From NCBI GenBank assembly GCA_945878715.1, contig CAMCTX010000002.1:1-63015 (forward strand): DNA of 63,015 nucleotides, read 5' to 3'. The stretch comes from Legionella genomosp. 1. GTDB lineage: Bacteria; Pseudomonadota; Gammaproteobacteria; UBA6186; Azoamicaceae. Positions 28,974-38,425 of this stretch are shown in pieces (position 1 is the stretch's first letter; the number at the start of each line of letters is the position of its first letter). A model generated the notes under the pieces. The model saw only the letters and a program-made list of their open reading frames with translations. It did no database searches and was not told the DNA's origin. A program made the position numbers and the translations under genes.

Positions 28974-30128
28974 TTATTTTTTTATAAGGGCTAAAACAGC
29001 CTCTGCAGCTTTATGGCTGGCATCTTGTTTCAAACTTGCATGAATGCTCTTAAAATGCGCTAAGAGGGCTGATTTACCCTCTCCGTTATGAAGCAACCCA
29101 TATAAAGCCTCCCCTAATATAGCCTTTGTAGCGCGTTCTTGGATGTATTCTGGCACTAAAGCTTGGTTGGCTAAAAGATTGGGTAAGGCAATAAAAGGGA
29201 CTTTCACTAATCGACGTGCAATCGCATAGGTTAAGGGGTGCATACGATAGGCAACAATCATCGGTTTTTTATACAGCATCGTCTCGAGTGTCGCCGTGCC
29301 GGAAGCTACCAATACAGCATCTGCCGCGGCTAACACCGTGGACGTTTGAGAGACCAGCGTTCTAATGGGTACCTGAGGTGCCAGACGATGGCATAGGGTA
29401 TCGACAATCTTTTGATGCGCTTCTGAGATCAGTGGAACAATAAATTGCAGCGTTTGTTGTTCTGTGGCTGTACTTCGATTAAAACAATCCACAGCACTCT
29501 CTATAAAACAGGGGGCTAAATAATCAATTTCTTTTTGCCGACTACCCGGCAGTAAAGCGATAATCTTGAGATGCTCTGGCATATTGAGTGCCTGCCTTGC
29601 GGCTTTTTGATCAATCTCTAAGGGGATCTGATCAGCCAAAGGATGTCCTACAAAGCAAACAGGTACCTGATGCTGTTGGTAAAAAGCGGCTTCAAAGGGA
29701 AAAAGCGTGAGCATTAAATCGACCGCTTTTTTAATCTTAGCTATACGCTTGGGTCGCCAAGCCCATACACTGGGACTCACATAATGGACTGTTTTTATAC
29801 CGTGTGCCTTAAGCTTTAATTCAAGGCCAAGATTAAAATCGGGCGCATCAACCCCTATAAAAACATCGGGTGGATTTTGTATAAAATGTTTAAGTAGTCG
29901 ATGACGCAAAAGATAGAGTTCAGGCACTCGTCTTAAGGGCTCTACAAGGCCCATCACGCTTAAGCGATCCATCGCACAGAAAGTACGACCACCCAAGGCC
30001 AGCAATTCGGGACCTAAAACACCTTCGCATTGCAGATCGGGATGGGTCTTTCTCAAAGCTGCTATTAAACCGGCGGCCAGATGATCGCCAGAGCTTTCTC
30101 CAACCACCAAGCCAATCCTTAAAGCCAT
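28974..30128 (-). CDS. lpxB: Lipid-A-disaccharide synthase
   Basis: Joins UDP-2,3-diacylglucosamine and lipid X in lipid A synthesis. 384 residues with 'LVVGESSGDHLAAGLIAAL', 'VFIGVDAPDFNLGLELKLK', 'HYVSPSVWAWRPKRI', 'LPGSRQKEI' and 'ASGTATLETMLYKKPMIVAY'. Directly abuts lpxA. Confidence 0.97.
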   Translation of the reverse strand: MALRIGLVVGESSGDHLAAGLIAALRKTHPDLQCEGVLGPELLALGGRTFCAMDRLSVMGLVEPLRRVPELYLLRHRLLKHFIQNPPDVFIGVDAPDFNLGLELKLKAHGIKTVHYVSPSVWAWRPKRIAKIKKAVDLMLTLFPFEAAFYQQHQVPVCFVGHPLADQIPLEIDQKAARQALNMPEHLKIIALLPGSRQKEIDYLAPCFIESAVDCFNRSTATEQQTLQFIVPLISEAHQKIVDTLCHRLAPQVPIRTLVSQTSTVLAAADAVLVASGTATLETMLYKKPMIVAYRMHPLTYAIARRLVKVPFIALPNLLANQALVPEYIQERATKAILGEALYGLLHNGEGKSALLAHFKSIHASLKQDASHKAAEAVLALIKK

Positions 30129-30899
30129 CTAGCGAATAATGCCTCGGGTCGATTGAGACAAAAATGCTATCAGGGATTGCACTTCGGGTACATCTTGGGC
30201 AATGTCCCCTAATTTAATAATCGCTTCTTGAATGGTAAGGCTCTGACGAAAGATAATCTTATAGGCCTGTTTAAGGGCTGTAATGGTGGTAGCACTAAAA
30301 CCACGACGTTCTAAACCGACAGCATTTAAACCATGTGCCTCGCCTGGATAACCAGAAACCATCACAAAAGGTGGCACATCTTTTAGAATAATACTACCCG
30401 CCGCTGCAAAACTATGGGCACCTACCACACAAAATTGATGCACACCTACCATGCCCCCCAGACAAGCATCGTCTTGAACCTGTACATGCCCTGCAACAGA
30501 GGCATTATTGGAAAACACGACTCTATTTGCGATGGTACAATCATGGGCAACATGGGTATAGGCCATCAATAAATTATCATCGCCGATACGTGTGACCCCA
30601 CCCCCTTGAGAAGTACCCCGATGAATGGTGCAACACTCACGAAAAACATTGCGATCCCCAATACTTAAATGAGTACGTTCTCCGCTGTATTTTTTATCGG
30701 GCGAATCTTCCCCCAGGGTTGCAAATTGATAAATTTTATTATCACGACCAATCGAGGTGGGCCCTTTGATCACCACATGGGATGCAATAACCGTACCGGA
30801 TTGGATCTCAACATCTGGACCAATTATTGTCCACGGACCAATCTGCACATCTGCGGCAATAGAGGCTTTAGGGTCAATAATCGCTTGTTTATGGATCAC
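30129..30899 (-). CDS. lpxA: UDP-N-acetylglucosamine acyltransferase
   Basis: First acylation step of lipid A. 256 residues, a left-handed beta-helix of hexapeptide repeats through about residue 190, with 'IYQFATLGEDSPDKKYSGE', 'NVFRECCTIHRGTSQGGG', the catalytic His in 'MAYTHVAHDCTIAN', and 'MVSGYPGEAHGLNAVGLERRGFS'. Overlaps fabZ by 4 nt. Confidence 0.97.
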   Translation of the reverse strand: MIHKQAIIDPKASIAADVQIGPWTIIGPDVEIQSGTVIASHVVIKGPTSIGRDNKIYQFATLGEDSPDKKYSGERTHLSIGDRNVFRECCTIHRGTSQGGGVTRIGDDNLLMAYTHVAHDCTIANRVVFSNNASVAGHVQVQDDACLGGMVGVHQFCVVGAHSFAAAGSIILKDVPPFVMVSGYPGEAHGLNAVGLERRGFSATTITALKQAYKIIFRQSLTIQEAIIKLGDIAQDVPEVQSLIAFLSQSTRGIIR

Positions 30900-31351
30900 A
30901 AATTGACCTTCCCTTCAACACTGGTCATTTCCGCACTGCAAACGACTTCATTATTCACCGTTGCAATCCCTTTAAATTTGTAGACTTTGGCACGCTGTCT
31001 TTGAAATGTAATATTCAAATGCAACTGATCGCCTGGGACAACCATTTTCTTAAAGCGCGCATTTTCGATAGCGCCCAAGTAGAACAAAGAAAGATTGGGC
31101 TGCCAAGCAACCGTATGACTTACCAAGATGGCACCCGCTTGTGCCAAGGCTTCAAGAATAAGCACCCCTGGCATAATGGCTTTAATCGGAAAATGCCCAT
31201 TAAAAAAAGGTTCGTTAATGGTGACATTTTTAAGGGCCACTAAGGATTTACCGGGCTCTATACTAAGCACACGATCCACTAATAAAAAAGGATAGCGATG
31301 CGGTAAATACGCTAAAATCTTTTCGATATTCATTGGCTGTTCGATATTCAT
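30896..31351 (-). CDS. fabZ: 3-hydroxyacyl-ACP dehydratase FabZ
   Basis: Dehydrates beta-hydroxyacyl-ACP in fatty acid elongation. 151 residues; hot-dog fold with 'LPHRYPFLLVDRVL' (catalytic His), 'NVTINEPFFNGHFP', and 'IMPGVLILEALAQAGAIL' (catalytic Glu). A repeated 'MNIEQPMNIEK' start gives two in-frame ATGs. Overlaps lpxD and lpxA by 4 nt each. Confidence 0.97.
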   Translation of the reverse strand: MNIEQPMNIEKILAYLPHRYPFLLVDRVLSIEPGKSLVALKNVTINEPFFNGHFPIKAIMPGVLILEALAQAGAILVSHTVAWQPNLSLFYLGAIENARFKKMVVPGDQLHLNITFQRQRAKVYKFKGIATVNNEVVCSAEMTSVEGKVNL

Positions 31352-32403
31352 CGGCTATCTCCCGAACCCAGAACCTTTAACATCTGTTTCTCCAATACCT
31401 TTAAACGCTTCGCCATCTCATCTAAATACTGAAAACGCGCCACGTTTCTTCGCCATTGTGCAACCGGTTTTGCGGGCAATCCCGAAGCATAAACACCGGC
31501 ACTACGCAAAGAATGGTTTACTGCTGAGGTGCCTGTAATATGCACGTGATCGGCAATCTGAAGGTGCCCCGCAATACTAGAACCCCCGCCTATTAAACAA
31601 TGTTCACCAATCACGGTACTCCCGCCAATCGCCACACAGGCAGCCATGGCGGTACCCGAACCAATATGCACATTATGCGCGATTTGTACTAGATTATCGA
31701 TGATAACATTATTCTCTATGACTGTATCGTCAAAGACACCGCGATCAATGGTCGTATTAGCACCTATCTCAACATGATTACCCACCCGGACTCCACCAAA
31801 ATGGGGGATCTTGAGCCACTTTCCCTGATCGTTGGCAAATCCAAATCCATCGCTACCGATCACCGCCCCACTATGAATAAGCGTATGGGACCCAATGTTT
31901 ATCCGATCATACAAGGTCACCCGACTTTTGAGTATTGAGTATGACGCTATTCTACAGTCTGCACCTATGACAGATCCTGCACCCAAAACCACGCCTTCCT
32001 CGATGACTGTCCGATCACCCACCACACACTGAGGACCCACACAGGCAGAGGCTGCAATATGACAATCACGCCCTATATGGACACTGGGATCGATACTACC
32101 AATAATGGATGCGGGTATCACAAATAAATGGGCAGCCTTTGCCATAGCAACGCGCGGATCTTTGGCAATCAGCATCTGTGTCTTAGACAAAGGTGCATCA
32201 GCCTCACTAAGGATCACAGCCAATGCCTTGGTAGAAGCTAAGGCTGGTCGATAATAAGGATTATTCAAAAAGGATAGGTCCAAAGCCCCGGCTGTATCAA
32301 GCGGGGCTAGACCAAAAACCAAAGCCTCTGGATTACCTACTAGACGAGCGTTAATCGCTTCTGCGATGAGCCCAAGCTTTAGTCCTGCAATACTAAGATG
32401 CAT
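31348..32403 (-). CDS. lpxD: UDP-3-O-acylglucosamine N-acyltransferase
   Basis: Third step of lipid A synthesis. 351 residues: N-terminal uridine-binding domain ('SFLNNPYYRPAL'), hexapeptide beta-helix ('VLGAGSVIGADCRIAS', 'DGFGFANDQGKWLKIPHFGGVRVGNHVEIGANTTIDRG' region, catalytic His in 'LVQIAHNVHIG'), and a C-terminal helix ('FQYLDEMAKRLKVLEKQM'). Confidence 0.97.
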   Translation of the reverse strand: MHLSIAGLKLGLIAEAINARLVGNPEALVFGLAPLDTAGALDLSFLNNPYYRPALASTKALAVILSEADAPLSKTQMLIAKDPRVAMAKAAHLFVIPASIIGSIDPSVHIGRDCHIAASACVGPQCVVGDRTVIEEGVVLGAGSVIGADCRIASYSILKSRVTLYDRINIGSHTLIHSGAVIGSDGFGFANDQGKWLKIPHFGGVRVGNHVEIGANTTIDRGVFDDTVIENNVIIDNLVQIAHNVHIGSGTAMAACVAIGGSTVIGEHCLIGGGSSIAGHLQIADHVHITGTSAVNHSLRSAGVYASGLPAKPVAQWRRNVARFQYLDEMAKRLKVLEKQMLKVLGSGDSR

Positions 32404-32411
32404 TATCGGAC

Positions 32412-32963
32412 TTACTTAGCCTTCTTCTCGGCAGATTTTGGTAATTTTTGAAGCTTTTCCAAAATCGTATCTGTCAGATCAATACGATCGGCGTAGTACA
32501 CCATAACTTCTTGGGAAAAAATGGCATCATAGCCCTGTTCCTGGCCAAACTTTTCTACAACCTCACGCACCAAACGCAAAAAATCGTCCATTTCTTCGCG
32601 ATGACGGGTGGTGCTCTCGGAGCGTAATTCTTCATCCATACGACGAATATCTTGCTCGATTTTGGCTAATTCTTTTTCTTTCTTGGCACGCTCAGCCACA
32701 GACACAACATCTTTATCGCGCTGCATTTTAGTACGTTTGGCTTGAAAATCATTCTGTTTTTCGGTTAATTTCTGTGCCACACCTTGAAATTCTGCCTCAA
32801 GACGTTTACCCGCTTCCTTGGCTTGCGGTGCTGTAGACACCAAACGTTGCCAATCCAAAACACCGAATTTAGGTGTTGTACTAATCGCTGCATCTGCAGC
32901 AAACAGCACCGAACTTAAACTTAAACCGAGGCATAATCCTACAACGCGTATCGAGTGATTCAA
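32412..32963 (-). CDS. skp: OmpH/Skp-family periplasmic chaperone
   Basis: 183 residues from TTG 32963 with AGGAG 7 nt upstream. Signal peptide 'VVGLCLGLSLSSVLFAADA', then 'FGVLDWQRLVSTAPQAKEAGKRLEAEFQ' and a long charged coiled coil (about 55-125), as in Skp. Skp escorts outer-membrane proteins to the BAM machine, and bamA is directly upstream. Confidence 0.92.
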   Translation of the reverse strand: MNHSIRVVGLCLGLSLSSVLFAADAAISTTPKFGVLDWQRLVSTAPQAKEAGKRLEAEFQGVAQKLTEKQNDFQAKRTKMQRDKDVVSVAERAKKEKELAKIEQDIRRMDEELRSESTTRHREEMDDFLRLVREVVEKFGQEQGYDAIFSQEVMVYYADRIDLTDTILEKLQKLPKSAEKKAK

Positions 32964-32973
32964 GGCAATTCTC

Positions 32974-35307
32974 CTAAAATTGTGTACCCATCCAAAATGT
33001 AAAGTGACGAACCTCGTCTCCTGGCTTACGTTTTAAAGGTTTGGCCAGACTAAAAGACAAGGGGGCCCCGGCCAAAGGCGTATGCCACGTGAGAGACAAC
33101 CCTGCTGAATAACGAAGGCCTGCGGGATTCCTTTTTAAGGTAGCGCTACCCACCGTGCGTTCCCTATAGCGGGTATCATATACCTGGCCTGCATCTAAAA
33201 ACAACGATGTCCTCACAGACTTCGCATCGGGTTTAATGGGATTGGGAAAAATAAGGGAAGCACTGGCAGCCACTAATACGTTACCACCAAAGGATCGCCC
33301 AGAAGAATCTTTGGGGCCTAAGGAATTTTCTGCAAAACCCCGCACGAAACGTGATCCCCCTGCCGTAAAATTGCGGTAAAAGGGCATGGTCGGTGTTTTG
33401 CCATAACCGTCCCCATAGGCCGTGTTCCCTGAAAAATTCACAATCCAGCGGTCCGAAGACATAATCGGATAATAGCTATTCACATCGTAGGAAAGTCTGT
33501 AGTACTGCTGATTAGCACCCGGCATCACCGTCCTTAAGCCTGCAGCATGTGTCATACCACGGGTGGGGAAAATACGCTGATCCAAACTATCGTAGTTCCA
33601 ACCAAGGCCTACCGTAAATTCATTAAACTGCGTGCCATATTTATTAATAAAGTTTGATATCTCTGGTGCAACAAAACGGTCTTGTTTGAGATGGGTATCG
33701 TCATACCCTGCACTCACTCGCAAGGCCTCGTATTTACCCACGGGGAATACAAGACGCAGTTCGCCCCCTAAAGAATCGAGGGTAAAACTCGAAACATTGC
33801 TGGTCTTGCTCATATCGGAAGTATTGTAATAAGCACTACCGCCCATACCAATGCCATCTACTGTAAAGTAGGGATCCTGATAACCCAGGGCATAATTGGT
33901 CATGGCCTTACCGCGGTCGAAGGTGAAATCCACCGTATTACCTGTGCCAAAGAAATTTTCCTGGCTCAGCGTAAAATTAAACATAAGACGTTCAGAAGGC
34001 GAATACCCCAAACCCGCACCTATTTGTCCCATGCGAGCCTCTTCCATTTTATAGGCTAAATCAACCTGATCGGACACACCGGGTACTGCTTGGCTTTCTA
34101 CATCGATTTGGCTACCAAAACCACGACGCAGGATCTTCTCTTTACCTTCTCTTACCAAGCTGGGGGCAATCCAAGTACCTTCCATTTGGGTAAGCTCGCG
34201 TCTTAAGACCTCGTCTTTGGTGGTCGAATTACCTTTGAAGAAGATACGCCTGACATACATACGTTTGCCTGGCATGAGCTTGAATCGGATAGCGACTGCC
34301 TTAGAGCTTTCATCGGTATGATCGAAAGGTTGCGCCTCTGAACTGCTATAACCCTCATCACCCATTTTATCTTGCAAGGCTTGTCGAACCTCTAGCAATA
34401 TTTTTCTTGAAAAAGTACTACCAGGCTTAAGGGGTTCCAAAAGCGGTAGCAACTGTTCCTTAGGCACCACAAAGTCGCCTTCTAAAGTGGATGCCCCAAA
34501 GTGGTACAGTGCGCCTTCTGTTACCTGTATCGTCATAAAAATATGTTTTTTATCGGGCGACAGCGCCACCTGAGAACTATCCACTTGAAAATGTAAATAA
34601 CCCCTATCCAAATAATAGGATTTTAGGATTTCCAGATCGGCAGCCAACACTTCTTTGTTATACTGATCGTCTTGCTTAAACCAAGATAACCAATGGGTTT
34701 TCTGCAAACGAAATTCTTTTAATAATACCTTTTCTGGAAAAACCGTGTTCCCAACAATCTTAATCTGCTTAATACGCGCAACATCGCCCTCGAAAATAGA
34801 AAATTTCACATCCATTAAGGACGTTGCCTTCTTATCTTCTGTCACTGTCGATTCAATTTTTACGCCATAGCGACCACGACTAAAATAATGACGCTCTAAT
34901 TCTTTTTGTGCCTTGAGCACAATGGCGGGATCATAAAAGCGCCCTTCTGCCAGCCCCACCTCTTGGAGTAATTTTTTAATCTTATCCTTGTCCTTAATAC
35001 CCACTAATTCTAAGGTGCGAATACTGGGGCGCTCGATCACACGCACCAACAAGACATCGCCTTCTTTAGCTAAGTTAACATCCTTAAAAAAACCGGTTTT
35101 ATACAAGGCCTGGATCGCGGAATCGGTATCAGACTCGCTAAAGGATTCACCCACATGCACGGGCAGATTGTCTAGGACCGCCCCCTTAGAAACGCGTTGT
35201 AGACCCTGAACCCGGATATCCTTAATAGTAAAGGTTTGAAAAGCCTGGGCTGTAGGCAAGCAAAGAAGGCCCAGAAGGCCTAAGAAAAGGATTGATCGCT
35301 GCTTCAT
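32974..35307 (-). CDS. bamA: Outer membrane assembly factor BamA
   Basis: Inserts beta-barrel proteins into the outer membrane. 777 residues: signal peptide, five POTRA units (first 'FTIKDIRVQGLQRVSKGAVLDNLPV', last 'MYVRRIFFKGNSTTKDEVLRREL'), and a C-terminal barrel with the substrate-binding/lid 'VRGFAENSLGP' (VRGF) motif, ending in an aromatic residue (FWMGTQF). In the ancestral order it directly follows rseP; here an ATPase gene intervenes. Confidence 0.97.
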   Translation of the reverse strand: MKQRSILFLGLLGLLCLPTAQAFQTFTIKDIRVQGLQRVSKGAVLDNLPVHVGESFSESDTDSAIQALYKTGFFKDVNLAKEGDVLLVRVIERPSIRTLELVGIKDKDKIKKLLQEVGLAEGRFYDPAIVLKAQKELERHYFSRGRYGVKIESTVTEDKKATSLMDVKFSIFEGDVARIKQIKIVGNTVFPEKVLLKEFRLQKTHWLSWFKQDDQYNKEVLAADLEILKSYYLDRGYLHFQVDSSQVALSPDKKHIFMTIQVTEGALYHFGASTLEGDFVVPKEQLLPLLEPLKPGSTFSRKILLEVRQALQDKMGDEGYSSSEAQPFDHTDESSKAVAIRFKLMPGKRMYVRRIFFKGNSTTKDEVLRRELTQMEGTWIAPSLVREGKEKILRRGFGSQIDVESQAVPGVSDQVDLAYKMEEARMGQIGAGLGYSPSERLMFNFTLSQENFFGTGNTVDFTFDRGKAMTNYALGYQDPYFTVDGIGMGGSAYYNTSDMSKTSNVSSFTLDSLGGELRLVFPVGKYEALRVSAGYDDTHLKQDRFVAPEISNFINKYGTQFNEFTVGLGWNYDSLDQRIFPTRGMTHAAGLRTVMPGANQQYYRLSYDVNSYYPIMSSDRWIVNFSGNTAYGDGYGKTPTMPFYRNFTAGGSRFVRGFAENSLGPKDSSGRSFGGNVLVAASASLIFPNPIKPDAKSVRTSLFLDAGQVYDTRYRERTVGSATLKRNPAGLRYSAGLSLTWHTPLAGAPLSFSLAKPLKRKPGDEVRHFTFWMGTQF

Positions 35308-35585
35308 GGTTTAAATGATCTCCGTCAAAGACTGAGCGAGTTTATCATAAAAATTATCTGGACATAACACGTTTCAGGGGATACAAAGGATTTTGTAATC
35401 TAGACAACATAAAATATATAAAAAGTTTAAGCGAATATACGGTCTGTGTCGTATACAGGCGTATATTGCGATAACTTTTTTATACTTTCAAATATATTAG
35501 ATAAATAACTGTTTCTTTTATACAATTTTATAGCCCATTTGGCACGATCTATCCCGTTTTGGCACGAAAAGTGGCACGATGCAGA
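35308..35585. promoter_or_regulatory. AT-rich bamA upstream region with repeats
   Basis: 278 bp without a gene. AATATACG (35434-35441) and CGTATATT (35460-35467) form an 8-bp perfect inverted repeat around a central GTATAC. TGGCACGA occurs three times (35540-35547, 35560-35567, 35572-35579) just past the ATPase stop. With the ATPase gene inserted, bamA probably needs its own promoter here; AT-rich stretches fit but I cannot single one out. Confidence 0.4.
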
Positions 35586-36956
35586 TTATCGCGCCAAAAA
35601 AAGTGCCAAGGCCAAAGGTTCTATGGGAAGCCCCCCAAGCATGGTGGGCTCCTTGGTTTTAGCCCAAATACGCCCATTGCGGTATTTCATAATCTGTTTT
35701 AAAGATTTCTCTCTTAATTGCGAGGTCCATTTAACTTCGATAGGCCAAAAACGTTGGCTATCTACATAGGCTACATCCACCTCGCCTTCTGCTTTAATGT
35801 AATAGGTGGGGTAATGTCGATAAAAATGCGATGCAACAGCGGCTTCTACCAATCCTGCACAGAGTTCTGGATCGGCCAAACAGGGCTTGATTTGAGTATT
35901 GAAAGGATCTGCACTCGGAATAATCCAGGCTTTTAAAGCATGATAAATAAAAGGATCCGTAAAAATAAGTTTTTTACCCTTTTTAGGGGCCACCGTTAAT
36001 TTATCTTCTAAAAGTGCACCCTGAATAAACAAAGTATCCATCGCTTCTAATTGGGCTGCATAATCGGCCACCGTTTTGGGATGATCGATCGATAAATCTT
36101 TGGCCAATGCATTCCAAGACACTTGAGAGGTGTATCGCTTGATAATAGCGGCTAGAATTTCTTTTAAAAAGTGTTCTTGTTTTCCACGCTTTAAGATATC
36201 CCCTCGAATCCATTCAGAATAGGTGGTAAGTGTTGCAACGGAGATTTGTTTTGTTGTTGCAAATCCATTAATGGCTGGTAAAAATCCCCCATGACAAAGG
36301 TATTCATCAAAAGCTGCAAATAAATGATCGATAAGATCGGGGGTAACCTGAGAAAGTTCTTTAAGATCGAAAGCAGGGCTTTTTAAAAGCACGGTTTCCT
36401 TAAAAGAAAGCGGAAACAAATGAAAATTCACCACATCGGCCATACCACGCCGGCCTGGAAAGCGTAAACGAGCATCTTTGATGATACTAAGATCAGACCC
36501 TGTTAGCATTAATACGGTGTTGTGTAATAAGCCCGCATCGGCGGCATATTTAATGGCTTTATCCCAATCTTTAATGTAGGTAATTTCATCACAAATAAGA
36601 TAGTTGAGCGATGCCTGTTGCGAGGGAACCCCCTCCATCATCTCCAAAGCTTGGGTTAAGACTTTGTACAGCGCATGGTGATCATCAATCAGCTCCCCGC
36701 TCACAAACAACAAGCGTTTTGGATCTATCTTGGCTTCTAGTTGCTTCTGCATCCATTGCTTAAGCAAGGTGGACTTGCCAATCTGACGCCCCCCACCCAG
36801 GGTATAAATACCAGGCACGCTTGGAAATTTCGCCAGCAAAGGAGACTCGTAGATATAAAACTGTTTTTTTAACCAGTTTAATTGAGGATCACGGTCCTGA
36901 AAATGCCCCGGATCTTCCAAATGGCTATTGTGAACTAAAAAACGTGGATCAATCAT
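35586..36956 (-). CDS. AAA-type ATPase with DUF4143-like C-terminal region
   Basis: 456 residues. Walker A 'LGGGRQIGKSTLLKQWM' (about 53-69), Walker B-like 'LNYLICDEITYIKDWDKAIK', sensor 'VLMLTGSDLSII' and 'RFPGRRGM'. The middle is 'FPLSFKE...FDEYLCHGGFLPAI', and the end is PD-(D/E)XK-like: 'YIKAEGEVDVAYVD...FWPIEVKWTS'. This is the pattern of the AAA_14/DUF4143 ATP-binding family, common as mobile solitary genes of unknown role. It interrupts rseP-bamA; rseP lies upstream on the same strand. Confidence 0.8.
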   Translation of the reverse strand: MIDPRFLVHNSHLEDPGHFQDRDPQLNWLKKQFYIYESPLLAKFPSVPGIYTLGGGRQIGKSTLLKQWMQKQLEAKIDPKRLLFVSGELIDDHHALYKVLTQALEMMEGVPSQQASLNYLICDEITYIKDWDKAIKYAADAGLLHNTVLMLTGSDLSIIKDARLRFPGRRGMADVVNFHLFPLSFKETVLLKSPAFDLKELSQVTPDLIDHLFAAFDEYLCHGGFLPAINGFATTKQISVATLTTYSEWIRGDILKRGKQEHFLKEILAAIIKRYTSQVSWNALAKDLSIDHPKTVADYAAQLEAMDTLFIQGALLEDKLTVAPKKGKKLIFTDPFIYHALKAWIIPSADPFNTQIKPCLADPELCAGLVEAAVASHFYRHYPTYYIKAEGEVDVAYVDSQRFWPIEVKWTSQLREKSLKQIMKYRNGRIWAKTKEPTMLGGLPIEPLALALFLAR

Positions 36957-36992
36957 GCTTATAGTCTATTTGAGTGATCAAATTTAGTCAAT

Positions 36993-37044
36993 GGTCATTA
37001 TCTAAATTTAATCAGTAAACATTATCCAAATTTAGATAATGACC
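36993..37044. promoter_or_regulatory. Perfect 17-bp inverted repeat upstream of the ATPase gene
   Basis: GGTCATTATCTAAATTT (36993-37009) is exactly complementary to AAATTTAGATAATGACC (37028-37044); the 18-nt loop contains a further near-copy of the arm (ATTATCCAAATT). It lies between the rseP stop (37061) and the ATPase start (36956). It may be an operator for autoregulation, a terminator stem for rseP, or the end of an inserted element. No T-run follows, so a plain terminator is least likely. Confidence 0.6.
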
Positions 37045-37060
37045 TATAGGTCTCAAAGGC

Positions 37061-38425
37061 TTAGAAAAGTGCCATCAGATCATTGTAAAAAGCCAAGGTC
37101 ATTAAGCTAATCAATACCCCTGCACCCAGCCAAATACCCATCGATTGAACAGCCGCAGGCAATGCACGCCCTACACACAATTCGTAGAAAGCATAAAGCA
37201 ATTGCCCACCATCCAATAGCGGAATGGGTAATAGATTAAGCACACCCAAACTAATACTCACCATCGCGAGAAAATCTAGAAAATACTTAAAGCCCCCTAC
37301 TGCTGTTTCACCGGCATATTTAGCAATCATAATGGGACCGCTTACATGTCGGGTCGATATTTTACCTTGCAGCATTTTCTTAAAGGTGCCTACGGTTAAA
37401 AGGGAGTAATCGACTGTTTTCATAATAGCTTTTTCAAAAGCCTCCACAACCCCAAAGCGTTGCTGTCTAACAAAGCCTGGTGGAATTTCGGTGGGCATCT
37501 GAAACTCTACCCCAATAAAGCCAACCGCTTTTTGTCCCGCTTCCATGGCTTTGGCGAGTGGCTGTATAGTAAGGTGTTTTTCCCTACCCTGTCTTAAGAT
37601 TTTTAAGGTCAATAGGCCATGGACCTGTGCTTGTATGGTTTGAATGACCGAAGAACAAGTGTTCATCGGTTTTGCATCGATACTTAGTATGCGATCACCC
37701 GGCACTAAGCCTGCTTGTTCAGCAGGTGACCCAGGTAAAACTTTTGCCAAGATAGGTAGGCGATAATCTAAAGGCATTAAACCCAGTTGTGCCAACCAAT
37801 CTGGCTGTGTTTGATCGACCTCATCTCCATGCAGATCCAAATGCTTCACAGCCTCTGTCCCTGTATGCGGTTCCTTGAGGGTAATGGCAATACTTTGATC
37901 CTCCCCCATGGCTTTTAATAATTGTACCGAAACCGCTTCCCAACTGGGCGTGGGAATATCCATCACACGCACAATTTCTTGTCCTTCCTTCAAGCCCGCC
38001 AAACCTGCTATCGATGCTTTGGGTACAGGACCCAGTAAAGGGACGAGTAAAGAAACCCCTAAAACAAAAATCGCCCAATAGGCTAAAACCGCAAACACTA
38101 GATTAAAAAAAGGCCCCGCCGCGAGCACCAACATTCGAACCCATACGGGTTTGCTTGCAAAAGCCATCGATTGATCAGCTTTGGGCACGTCTTGTCCCTT
38201 TTCGCCTAATAAAGATACATAGCCACCCAGCGGAATCATGGATAAAACATATTCGGTACCTAAGCGATCATAGAAACGATAGAAGGGTTTACCAAAGCCG
38301 ACTGAAAAACGCAGCACTTTAATGCCAAAACGTCTAGCTACCCAAAAATGTCCATATTCATGCACAACCACTAAAATGCTAATAGCTACCAAAAAAGCCG
38401 CCATCGAGATTAGTACTTGTAACAT
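37061..38425 (-). CDS. rseP: RIP metalloprotease RseP
   Basis: Inner-membrane site-2 protease of the envelope-stress (sigma E) cascade. 454 residues: first membrane helix with zinc motif 'VVVHEYGHFWVARRFG', two PDZ domains ('GLKEGQEIVRVMDIPTPSWEAV', 'SPAEQAGLVPGDRILSIDAKPM'), and the C-terminal 'LNLLPIPLLDGGQLLYAFYEL' with the third zinc ligand. ATG 38425 lies 16 nt inside the idi 3' end, so it is translationally coupled to the mevalonate cassette. Confidence 0.97.
   Translation of the reverse strand: MLQVLISMAAFLVAISILVVVHEYGHFWVARRFGIKVLRFSVGFGKPFYRFYDRLGTEYVLSMIPLGGYVSLLGEKGQDVPKADQSMAFASKPVWVRMLVLAAGPFFNLVFAVLAYWAIFVLGVSLLVPLLGPVPKASIAGLAGLKEGQEIVRVMDIPTPSWEAVSVQLLKAMGEDQSIAITLKEPHTGTEAVKHLDLHGDEVDQTQPDWLAQLGLMPLDYRLPILAKVLPGSPAEQAGLVPGDRILSIDAKPMNTCSSVIQTIQAQVHGLLTLKILRQGREKHLTIQPLAKAMEAGQKAVGFIGVEFQMPTEIPPGFVRQQRFGVVEAFEKAIMKTVDYSLLTVGTFKKMLQGKISTRHVSGPIMIAKYAGETAVGGFKYFLDFLAMVSISLGVLNLLPIPLLDGGQLLYAFYELCVGRALPAAVQSMGIWLGAGVLISLMTLAFYNDLMALF

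Noticed and set aside
37028-37044. CRISPR-like repeat array from the repeated ATTATC(T/C)AAATTT units
   Set aside because: Only three short copies, one inverted, within ~50 bp and without spacers; it is a palindrome, not an array.
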